A stretch of DNA of 64,000 bases from Citricoccus sp. K5 (GTDB taxonomy: Bacteria; Actinomycetota; Actinomycetes; Actinomycetales; Micrococcaceae), in the NCBI RefSeq assembly GCF_902506195.1, contig NZ_LR732817.1, positions 3,680,612 through 3,744,611 of the forward strand, read 5' to 3'. Shown here in pieces: positions 35,755 through 43,760 of the stretch (the first letter of the stretch is position 1; each line of letters opens with the position of its first letter). Both the position numbers and the translations under genes were made by a program. Below the pieces are notes generated by a model, which saw nothing but the letters and a program-made list of their open reading frames with translations, did not search any database and was not told the DNA's origin.

Positions 35755-36029
35755 GTGCCCCAGGGCGGGGACTGAGGCAGGCCCCTGTCGGAAGGATCAC
35801 CGTCAAGAACCTGCCGGACAACGGTCAAACCCGTCAGTGTCCTGTTTCGACCGCGGGCATCGACGACCGGCTGAACCAAGAAAAGCGCGGGATGGATCAA
35901 CACGGACCCAAAGACAGAACGTCCACTTGATGGGAAAGTACGTTATCAGTTTCCTCGGTGATCGCCGATCGGTGGGCATGGGAGTGCGGCCTGGACGGGT
36001 AGGTCTTCCATGAGGGCATCGGCTCCGGC

Positions 36030-36134
36030 TTAGGGGATGGTGATCCAGCCCTGCTGGCCGCAGAACGGGCATCGTGAGGTCAGGATGTCGGCGCAGTCGT
36101 CCTGAAGGCTGTCGTAGATCGTGTGTCGGGTCAT
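36030..36134 (-). CDS. 34-residue CxxC micro-protein (hypothetical)
   Basis: A frame of 34 codons reads MTRHTIYDSLQDDC, then RCPFCGQQGW, and ends in ITIP. The CPFCG knuckle is typical of half a zinc ribbon. An AAAGGA ribosome site lies 6 bp before the ATG, which makes it more credible than chance frames of this size. No partner gene is adjacent; it may be an intact small protein or the remnant of a larger one. Confidence 0.4.
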   Translation of the reverse strand: MTRHTIYDSLQDDCADILTSRCPFCGQQGWITIP

Positions 36135-36538
36135 GGTCGGTCCTTTCCGAGGCCTCGTCCCGTGCTCAGCTGGTCGGGGTGATGTGGCGTAGGAGCGTGT
36201 TGGTCTTCCCCCGTTGCTTTTTTGCCTGCTGGCGACACGCAGTGAGCTGTCCTGGACGGAGCCGGCATCAACCCGCAGGGCGGTACCGACGGAAGTTTCG
36301 GAAGGAAGTAAGTGACGAAGGAGCGCCGAGTGAAAGTTCTGACGGTGCCGGCCCCGACGCAGGAGGGGCTTGTGCCGGTGGAGCCAGGACGTACTATCCG
36401 CAGGACAGCAGCAAAAAACCGTGGTCCCGGCCCGTCAGGGTCGGGGTCCTGGTCCGCCGTGGTTGTGGGGGGTGCCCCTATGTTCTTCGTCAAGCCGCGG
36501 CTGGTGCTTTGATCTCGTAGAGGGTGCCGTCGCGGAGT
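36135..36538. other. Region left of the transposon; one possible short gene
   Basis: A GTG at 36312 preceded by GGAAGGAA opens a 66-codon frame (36312-36512, start MTKERRVKVLTVPAPTQ), which could be the N-terminus of an unknown protein. On the minus strand the last 45 bp before the transposon end encode LRDGTLYEIKAPAAA followed by a stop, resembling the C-terminus of a longer protein cut by the transposon. Neither is assignable. Confidence 0.35.
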
Positions 36539-36556
36539 GGGATTGCTCGCGAGAAC

Positions 36557-36625
36557 GTCAGTGCATTGCTCACTTGTGTCAGTAGATTTCTCACCACTGT
36601 CAGTGATCTGATTACACATGTCAGT
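36557..36625 (+). repeat. Four 21-bp-spaced transposase-binding iterons (left end)
   Basis: The core GTCAGT occurs at 36557, 36578, 36599 and 36620, exactly 21 bp apart, each followed by a partly conserved ATT/TGCTCA-like or TGATTACAC-like stretch. The regular two-helical-turn phasing is typical of binding sites for TnsB/TniA-type transposases. Confidence 0.8.
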
Positions 36626-36682
36626 GCATGCACGGTCGCCTGCCGACGGGGCTGGGCGCACGAGCGCAGAGGAGCCTGGGAG

Positions 36683-38236
36683 TTGGAAGCAGACGAGCCA
36701 GTTGTCAGTGCTGACCTGCCGCGGGAGGCGGTGGTACGGCTGCTGCTGTCCTTGGACGCCGTGGGGCGGTTAACCACTGAGGATGTGCGGTTGGCCGCGG
36801 AAGGATCCAATGTCAGCGAGAGGGCCGTGTGGCGTTGGCTCGCCCAGACACGGTCCGAGGAGAAAGTACAGTCACCTCGGGAGCGGTTTGAGGTGACTGA
36901 TGAGGTCAGGGAGCGGCTGGCGTTCTGGCGTGGGAACGTCTCAGCGGTGCATCGGGAACTCGTCGCCGCCGCAGGTGAGTGCGGGAAGCGCCCGAGCCGA
37001 GCGACGATCCAGCGGGCCGTGGCTCGCGACGTTCTTCGTGGCGAGCTTGCCGGACTACGTGGTGGCGAGCGTGCCCGACGCGCACACGAAGTGTTCCTGC
37101 GCCGACCGCGCGTGCACCGCAATGAGGTATGGGAGGCCGATCACGTGGAGGCGCCGGTCGAAGTGCTCTTGCCCGACGGTCGGCTGGTCAAGCCTTGGGT
37201 GACGTGGTTCATCGACGTGGGAACTGACGCGGTGTGCGGTGCCGCGGTACCGCCGGGCCCACCGAGCCGGGAGAGCATCTTGGCTGCGCTTCGCGCGGCG
37301 ATCAGTCTGGAGGAGCCCTACGGGCCGCCGGGCGGATTGCCTGGTGCCGTTCGGATCGATCGCGGCAAGGACTTCCTGTCCAAGACGGTGCACAGCGTCC
37401 TGGCCGGGTTGGCGGTGCGGGTGGTGGCACTGCCTGGGTACACCCCGCACCTGAAGGGCACCGTGGAGTCACTCAACAACGCGGCCGAGACCATGTTCTT
37501 CGCTGCCCTACCGAGGTACACCCACGCGCAGCAGGGTGCCAACGGGAAGCCGACCGATCCCGATGCACCTGCATTGCCGTTCGAGGCGTTCGTTGCCGAG
37601 TTCCTTACCTGAGTCCGCTGGTGGAACGGCGAGAACGAAGAGCACACCATAGCGGCCTTGGAGGGCCGGACGCCGTTGCAAGCCTGGGCCCAGGATCTGA
37701 CCCCGCTGAGCACTGTCCCGGCTGCTGACCTGCGGCTGTTGATGCTGGAGGATGATGGCCGCGCTCGGACGATCACTCCCAAGGGGGTGTCGTGGCGCGG
37801 ACGGCACTACGTGGCGGCCTGGATGACCGGCCAGGTTGGTCTGGCGGTCCGAGTGCGTCACATGCCGCACCACGAGCACGAGATCGAGGTTTTTGGCGCG
37901 ACCAGCGGCAAGCACCTGGGCTCAGCAACTTTGGCCGATGCTGCCAGCGCGGAGGAGGTCGCGGCACTGCACCGGGCCCGGAGCGAGCAGCAGCGCCGCC
38001 TACGAGCCGATCTGCGGGCCGCGGAGAAGGCACGCAGGGTCCGCTACGCCGCGGCCACCGAGGCGGCGCCGCTCCAACCGGTTCAGGCGGTCACCGCAGA
38101 GGCGGCACGAGCCGAGCTCGCCACGGCCCAGAACACCCAAATGCAGGCCGCGGCCCGGGTCGATCTGTTCGCCCCGGGCCCGCCGTCGCCTGAATGGGTA
38201 CTGCCCCACGCCTCCCAGACCGGCCCGAAGCCATGA
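36683..38236 (+). pseudogene. TniA-like DDE transposase with an in-frame TGA
   Basis: The frame encodes an rve-type DDE transposase of about 517 residues with a helix-turn-helix N-terminus (SNVSERAVWRWLAQ) and the catalytic triad in WEADH, RIDRGKDF and KGTVESLN, with 35 residues between the second Asp and the Glu. A TGA at 37610-37612 interrupts it in FLT-stop-VRWWN, and the same frame then continues as the Mu-type C-terminal domain (GRTPLQAW onward) to 38236. Relatives would be expected to have Trp at this place, so a single TGG-to-TGA change explains it. The start is uncertain; a TTG at 36683 after the iterons is proposed. The catalytic domain before the stop is complete. Confidence 0.82.
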
Positions 38237-39009
38237 CCGCCTGGGCCGCCGTGGACGGGGCCGAGGACCACTACCTCGCGCTTCCCGGAGCGAACGTAGT
38301 GGCCACCGATGCATTGCTGGCACTTCGGGACAACCTGGTCGACGTCATCACGGCTCGGGCGATGATGTGCGTGCACGGTGACGCCGGACTGGGCAAGACG
38401 CTGTCAGTCAACGCCGCTCTGCGGGCGCTGGCGCCGGCCGACGTGTGCCGGGTGCAGTTCCGTGCCCGGCCAACCCCTCGCGATATCCGGCACGTGCTCT
38501 TCGAGGCACTCGGAATCGGCGGCAGCCCGCCGAGTCGTCCGATCGAGTTCGACGCGCTCCTCAAAGACGTTCTCGAAGAACGGTTCCGGGTGCTGGTCTG
38601 CGACGAAGCCCAGTGGCTCTCACGCGAATGCTTCGAGTTGTGGCGACACCTGTGGGACGACCGCCGCACCAACATCGCCATCGTCTTCGTCGGCGGCGGC
38701 GACTGCTACCGGGTGCTTCGCCGTGAACCAATGCTATCCAGCCGCGTTTATGTCTGGCAGGAGTTCCGTCGCCTCACCCCTGAGCAGGTACTCGAGGTCA
38801 TCCCCGCCTACCACCCGATCTGGGCCGATGCGGACCCCGCCGATATCGCCTTCGCCGATGCTCACGCCGGGCATGGCAACTTCCGTGCTTGAGCCAAGAT
38901 CACAGCCCACTCGGTGACCGCGCTCGGTCGCCTTGGCCGTCCGACCGGCACCGCGCCGGACCGGGATGTGCTGCGCTGGGCCTTCAGCCGACTCGGCGGC
39001 AGCACCTGA
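38233..39009 (+). pseudogene. TniB/TnsC-like AAA+ ATPase with an in-frame TGA
   Basis: The ATG overlaps the transposase stop (ATGA). The protein has Walker A GDAGLGKT at residues 49-56, Walker B LVCDEAQ at 121-127, the sensor segment VFVGGG and an LSSRV arginine. A TGA at 38890-38892 ends it at residue 219 after GHGNFRA, but the same frame goes on with AKITAHSVTALGRLGRP and stops at 39009, giving 258 residues, the normal size. FRAWAKIT is the likely ancestral reading, again TGG to TGA. Such ATPases choose target DNA and activate the transposase. Confidence 0.8.
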
Positions 39010-39062
39010 GAACCGGCTTCGATAATCCTCCCGCCAGAGCCGTCACGCCGAGCCGTCCGGCG

Positions 39063-40433
39063 GTGGTGCGGGTGCTTCTGGACCGCACCGACGATATCGC
39101 GGTCACCGCTGGCTTACTGCGACGGCATGACCCCACTGCCGGCCTCGTCGTCGTGCACCCGACCCCGGCCGGTATCACGTCCCAGGACCTGGGCCACGAC
39201 CTGCTGCGCGCTCTGGGAAGACCGATCCATCGGCTCGCCGCTGAACGCCTGCAGGGCTCCCGGCCCGCGTGGCGCGCCGTGGCCGCATGGCTCCACGCAG
39301 ACCAACTCTCCGATCTCATCGTGCTGCGCGCCCACTTGCTCGGCGCCGACCGCTGGAGCCAGCTCATCGAGCTCAGCCGCGGCACTGGCACCCGGTTGAC
39401 CCTGGTCTGCCACACACGGTCGATCCCCAGTCCCTTGGCTCAGGCGCTTACCAAGATCGACCACCGGATCCTCACCAATCTCGAGCTCCTCGATCTGCCG
39501 GCGGGTGGGCACCGACCCAGCGCCCCTCCGGCGGCCGATCCGGGGATGGCTTCCCTGCCGCGCGTCACGTACCCCGGCGTGATCAATTTCCGCCGCTACG
39601 CTTTCGACCAACTCGGGCCGATCGAGTTCGCCCGGTTCGATACCATTTACCGGTCGGCCCAGGAGACGACCCTGGCCTGGCTTGATGGCCGCCCCGACGC
39701 GGCCACGTCCGACGACGAACGAGAAGCGGCCATGGGTCTGCTTTCGGAGCTGGTCCACGACAGTCCCAGTCGCACCCACACGCTGGCCCGGCTTCGCGGC
39801 GCGCAGGCCGCTTTCCGGTGGCACGGATTCAAGCTGACTCTGCCGGCATCCCGGGATCTGCTCGACGTCCTGGCGGGCCCGGGGCTGACCAGCCAACCAG
39901 TCACCGACCAGCTACTCGCCCAAATCCGCGCAAACGTAGCGCACAAAGCGATCGCCGCCGCGTTGGCCACGAGCTTGTTTACCGGCCTGGCGCCGACGAG
40001 CTTGATGCCCCTGACGTGGAAGTCGCTGACACCGGGCGCCGACCGTCTTCGGATCATCAATCGAGTATCGAGGCTGCAACGTCCAGCGCCGAACGTGTGG
40101 CCCCGGCGAACACTCGTTCGCGTCCCGGCCACCTTCTACGTGCCGACCGCCGTCCGGCCCCTGTTCCAAGCCGCCCGAGCATTCATCCCGCCCGACGAGA
40201 ACATCCGTCATCGCCTCTTCTGGGGCGCCACACCACACCAGATCGAGGCCATGGCCTCGGAGTGCGCCATCACGCTGCCCCACCAGGAGGCCCCGGCGAT
40301 CGCCTGGCAGGCGTGGATCGAGATCGAACGTGTCGACTATTTCGGCGGCCAGTACGACGTCGACTTCAGCGCCGACCAGCAGTTCCAGCCGCAGCCCGCC
40401 CCTATCGAGCCCTCAGCGACCTTGGAAAGGTGA
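39063..40433 (+). CDS. Third transposon protein, unassigned
   Basis: This protein of about 456 residues lies inside the transposon after the TniB-like gene. The N-terminal half (VRVLLDRTDD, LIVLRAHLLG, RLTLVCHTRS) has the alternating strand/helix pattern of a P-loop-like domain but no Walker A. The segment AIAAALATSLFTGLAPTSLMPL near residue 300 resembles the core of tyrosine recombinases, but the catalytic Arg position reads Ala and no HxxR/Tyr is evident. It may be a target selector replacing TniQ/TnsD. The GTG at 39063 is a guess; an open TTG at 38889 would overlap the TniB frame. Confidence 0.55.
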   Translation: MVRVLLDRTDDIAVTAGLLRRHDPTAGLVVVHPTPAGITSQDLGHDLLRALGRPIHRLAAERLQGSRPAWRAVAAWLHADQLSDLIVLRAHLLGADRWSQLIELSRGTGTRLTLVCHTRSIPSPLAQALTKIDHRILTNLELLDLPAGGHRPSAPPAADPGMASLPRVTYPGVINFRRYAFDQLGPIEFARFDTIYRSAQETTLAWLDGRPDAATSDDEREAAMGLLSELVHDSPSRTHTLARLRGAQAAFRWHGFKLTLPASRDLLDVLAGPGLTSQPVTDQLLAQIRANVAHKAIAAALATSLFTGLAPTSLMPLTWKSLTPGADRLRIINRVSRLQRPAPNVWPRRTLVRVPATFYVPTAVRPLFQAARAFIPPDENIRHRLFWGATPHQIEAMASECAITLPHQEAPAIAWQAWIEIERVDYFGGQYDVDFSADQQFQPQPAPIEPSATLER

Positions 40434-40475
40434 GACCCGAACGGGATGCCCAACCCTCACCTTCCGCTTGAAGGC

Positions 40476-40502
40476 ACTGACACAATTGAGCAATCCGCTG
40501 AC
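40476..40502 (-). repeat. Two 21-bp-spaced iterons (right transposon end)
   Basis: In the complement, GTCAGT (40476-40481) and GTCAGC (40497-40502) are 21 bp apart, mirroring the left iterons. Two sites at one end against four at the other gives the asymmetric ends typical of Tn7-like elements. Confidence 0.75.
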
Positions 40503-40521
40503 AAGATCGCGAGCAATCCCA

Positions 40522-41034
40522 ATCGGGACGAACCGGTCCGCGATCGGCACCGTCATCGAACGCAAGAGCCGCTCCACGCTGTTGGTGCATCTGCCCAGAC
40601 TCGAGGGCTACGGGGAGGTTCCACGAGTCAAGAATGGTCCTGCGCTGGCCGGCTACGGGGCCATCGCGATGAACGCCGCACTGACAACGTCGATGACTCG
40701 CCTGCCGGAACAGCTGCGCAAGACACTGACCTGGGATCGCGGGAGGGAACTGTCCGCGCATGCTCAATTCACCCTCGATACGGGCACGAAGGTGTACTTC
40801 GCGGATCCGCACTCCCCCTGGCAGCGCCCCACGAACGAGAACACCAACGGCTTGCTGCGCCAGTACTTCCCGAAGGGCACCGACCTATCGCGGTGGACAG
40901 CCGCCGACCTGGAAGCCGTCGCGCTGGCGGTCAACAGCCGACCCCGGAAAGCACTCGACTGGAAAACACCTGCAGAGGTGTTCGCCGAGCAACTACAGTT
41001 ACTCAAACAAGACGGTGTTGCGACGACCGGTTGA
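40522..41034 (+). pseudogene. IS30-family transposase, C-terminal part
   Basis: Starting one base after the transposon end, the frame reads IGTNRSAIGTVIERKSR and continues through TWDRGRELSAH (second catalytic Asp region) and PWQRPTNENTNGLLRQYFPKG with the catalytic Glu, to the normal end at 41034. This is the last 170 residues of an IS30 transposase; the N-terminal half and first Asp are missing. The right terminus of the element is probably GACGACCGGTTGAATTCGCC, ending at about 41041. The Tn7-like transposon appears to have inserted in this gene and the other half was then lost. Confidence 0.85.
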
Positions 41035-41041
41035 ATTCGCC

Positions 41042-41701
41042 TTGCGATCCAGCGTCGCTGTGATGGATCAAATCCCCTGGTGAGACGGGGTGTCCTTCCC
41101 GATCACGTTGCCACAGCGCGATTCGTAGCGGGGTCATGACCAGGTCCACGCGCATGCTGGTCGATGCGTGCCAGCCCACGATCCGCTGGGCGAACACGTC
41201 CAGGACGAATGCGACGTAGACGAATGCGACGTAGACGAATCCTGCCCAGGTCCGTACGTAGGTGAAATCCGTAACCCACACCCGGTTCGGCACCGCCGCG
41301 GTGAAGTCACGATTGAGTAGGTCACCAGCACGCTTTCCATCTGCTCCGGGGATGGTGGTGCGCAGCTTCTTCGCCCGGACGATGCCCTCAAGGCCAAGGG
41401 TGCGCATGGCCCAGTCTACTGCACCGCGAGATGTTCCGGCCAAGCCTGGTCGACGTCGGAGAAGGGCGAGCATCTTGCGGCGCCCGTAGAGTCCCTCCGG
41501 GGTCATCTGACGACAACCGGTGACCTCGTTGAACTCCCAGGCGAGCTCACGGATCTTGTCTTCGACCAGGGCGTCGGTGACGGTGCGGTCGGCGATACGG
41601 GCGGGGTTCTTCCAGGCCCGATAGGTCCGTGCAGCGATCTTCAGGCCCTGCTGGCGCAGGACCCGGAGGATCGACTCGACTGCGTGGCCCTCGGCCCTCA
41701 T
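41042..41701 (-). pseudogene. IS3-family OrfB (DDE integrase domain), 3'-truncated
   Basis: The frame encodes the OrfB part of an IS3 transposase: GCRQMTPEGLYGRRKM, then PNRVWVTDFTYVRTW with the first catalytic Asp, VDLVMTPLRIALW, and IHHSDAGSQ with the second Asp. Coding then ends in IS30 sequence, so the catalytic Glu is missing and the protein cannot be active. A 15-nt tandem duplication gives FVYVA twice before FVLDVF. OrfB lies in the -1 frame relative to OrfA, the usual programmed frameshift arrangement, with TTTTC near the end of OrfA as a possible slip site. Confidence 0.85.
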
Positions 41702-41989
41702 CTCGTCGATGAACGCGACGATCAGCGGTTGCGGGGGTCGAGCTCCCCCGCGAAGAAAATCGAGGCCCGACGCAGGATCTCGTTGTCCTCCCGCAACCGC
41801 CGATTCTCGGCCTTGAGCCGCTTGACCTCGGCAGACTCCTCACTGGTGACACCAGGTCGGGTTCCGTCGTCAACCTCGGCCTGCGCGAGCCAGCGCCGCA
41901 CGGACTCACGCGAGACGCCCTCCTGACCGGCGACCGCGGTAACCGCGGCGGTCTGAGTGGGGTACTCCTGCTGGTGCTCACGCACTAAG

Positions 41990-43659
41990 CCTTGATCCAC
42001 CGATGAGCATGCTTGGTACTGGTGCGTAATTAAGAACGAAATGCCCGTCTGACCGGGAAGAATGGCACTTGTCTAAGGTTCCGTTCCACCGCGATGAGAG
42101 GGCATCTCGTAGATGCAAGTTTCCCACACCCGGTCTGCACTGTCAGTTTCCTTCGACGAGCCGAACCTCGTCGGCTCTGCTAGGCTGGTCCCGGTGATGG
42201 AACTGGCCGCCGAGGCGGGCCTTCACCAGCTGGCCAACAAGCGGTTGACGGTGCCGACCGACAAAGGCGCCAACGCCGGGGCCAAGGTCGCGGCGCTGGT
42301 TGCTGGGATGTGCGCCGGAGCGGATTCGATTGATGACATGGCCGTATTGCGACACGGGGCGATGAGGCGCGTGTTCACCGGTTGCTACGCGCCCTCAACG
42401 CTGGGGTCATTCCTGCGTTCGTTCACTTTCGGGCACGTGCGCCAGCTCGACGCGGTCGCCTCCCGGATCCTGAACGGCCTAGCTGGACGGGCTCCTCTGC
42501 TGGGCAGCCCCGGCGCAGGACAGTTCGTTTATGTTGATGTGGACGACACGATCATCGAGGTCCACGGGTACGCCAAGCAGGGCTCCGGATACGGATACTC
42601 CGGGGTCCGCGGACTCAACGCCCTGCTGGCCACGGCCACCACCGACACCACGGCCCCGGTGATCGTGGCCCAACGGTTGCGCAAGGGTGCGGCGAACTCG
42701 GCCCGCGGCGCCGGGCGACTGGTCGGCGAAGCCCTGGCCAACCTGGCACGCGTGCGCACTGGCCCTCCCGTGCTGTGCCGTTTTGACTCGGCCTACTACG
42801 GACACGGCCCGGTATCGGCGGCCCTGGCCGGCGGCGCTGATGTCTCGGTGACCGTGCGGATGGACCCGGCCGTCAAGCGCGCCATCGCCGGCATCGGCGA
42901 CACCGCGTGGAGGGCCATTGAATACACCGATGCCGTCTTCGACGAGGCCGCCGGGACCTGGATCTCCAAGGCCGAAGTCGCCGAAACACCCTTCACGGCG
43001 TTCTCCTCCCGCAAGAAAAGCGAACGCATCGCCGGAAGGCTGGTAGTACGCCGCATCCCGGAGCTGAACCGGCAAGCAGGCGATGGGCAGCCGACCTTGT
43101 TCGACACGCACCGGTTCCACGCCTTCTTCACCACCGTGGACCCGGACGTGTTGGACACGGTGGCCGCGGACCGGACCCACCGGGGTCACGCGGTCATCGA
43201 GCAGGTCAACGCCGACCTGAAGGACAGCGCCCTGGCCCACCTGCCCTCCGGACACTTCGGGGCCAACAGTGCCTGGTTGGTCTGCACGGGGAAAAGCCTA
43301 CAACCTCACCCGCACCGCCGGGATCCTCGCCGCCGGGGCCTTCACCAAAGCTCGCACCGGCACCATCCGGGCCAGGCTCGTGAACATCCCGGCCCGAATC
43401 GCCTCCAGCTCCCGCCGGATCCGGATCCGCCTGCCTCAGGCCTGGCCTTGGCAACAGGGACTCGATCGGCTCTTCGCCGCCATGCACCCGCCACCGCAAC
43501 CGGCATAGAAATCCGTCCGCCAGCCGATACCGGCACGACCGAAGGAACAACAGTGGAACACCCCCGGCAGCGAGGCCGGCTACTTCCCCACGCCCAAAAT
43601 CGACTCACCCGGCGCTTCCGAAACCACCCTCCAGCCTGAACCCACGTCGATGGATCGAG
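41990..43659 (+). mobile_element. IS1380-family insertion sequence
   Basis: The 1670-bp element has imperfect terminal inverted repeats (CCTTGATCCACCGATG at left, complement of CCTCGATCCATCGACG at right) and a 5-bp duplication CTAAG at 41985-41989 and 43660-43664. It is inserted in IS3 orfA. The ends are intact but the transposase is frameshifted. Confidence 0.85.
42113..43508 (+). pseudogene. IS1380-family transposase, frameshifted
   Basis: About 390 residues are in one frame, with YVDVDDTIIEVHG (first Asp), RFDSAYYG (second Asp) and HAVIEQVNADLKDSALAHLPSG with the catalytic Glu. After SAWLV the family continuation AYNLTRTAGILAAGAF appears in another frame and runs to 43508. The shift lies near 43285-43300, at a GGGGAAAA run. 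IS1380 transposases are made from a single frame, so this is an inactivating indel (or a sequencing error in the run). Confidence 0.85.
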
Positions 43660-43760
43660 GCTAAGCGCACACACCTCGAGCGCAGCTGGGCATCAATCTT
43701 CTTCGGCATGCTGTCCATCCTTCCGGACTCAAACAGCAGCGGCATCAAACCTGGGACGGT

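Larger units (their letters stand above)
36539..40520 (+). mobile_element. Tn7/Tn5053-like transposon with 45-bp imperfect inverted repeats
   Basis: The element of 3982 bp begins and ends with GGGATTGCTCGCGA (36539-36552 and the complement at 40507-40520), and the inverted repeats continue for 45 bp with 38 matches. Iterons with core GTCAGT recur every 21 bp, four at the left and two at the right, as in transposons that use a TniA/TnsB-type transposase. It encodes a TniA-like transposase, a TniB-like ATPase and one unassigned protein, with no cargo. No 5-bp target duplication is visible (GGAGT at left, AATCG at right), so one flank has probably been deleted or rearranged. Confidence 0.85.
41722..43709 (-). 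pseudogene. IS3-family OrfA, split by an IS1380-family element
   Basis: The N-terminal codons MPKKIDAQLRSRCVRL lie at 43709-43660, and the rest, VREHQQEYPTQTAAV through a helix-turn-helix (GVSRESVRRWLAQ) and leucine-zipper region to FFAGELDPRNR, lies at 41989-41722. The IS1380-family element sits between them with CTAAG on both sides. Joining the pieces across one CTAAG gives a continuous reading frame of about 105 codons, typical of OrfA. A GGAAGG site precedes the start. Confidence 0.85.

Noticed and set aside
36557..36625. Regularly spaced repeats as a CRISPR array
   Set aside because: The repeat core is only 6 bp with partly conserved spacers, there are no cas genes, and the repeats lie inside a transposon end; they are transposase sites.
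37610..38892. In-frame TGA codons as selenocysteine
   Set aside because: The family positions suggest Trp, there is no redox context and no obvious downstream stem-loop of the bacterial SECIS type; mutation or error is simpler.
42113..43639. 508-codon frame as an intact IS1380 transposase
   Set aside because: After SAWLV the frame becomes proline/histidine/arginine-rich, while the family continuation lies in another frame, so the gene is frameshifted.
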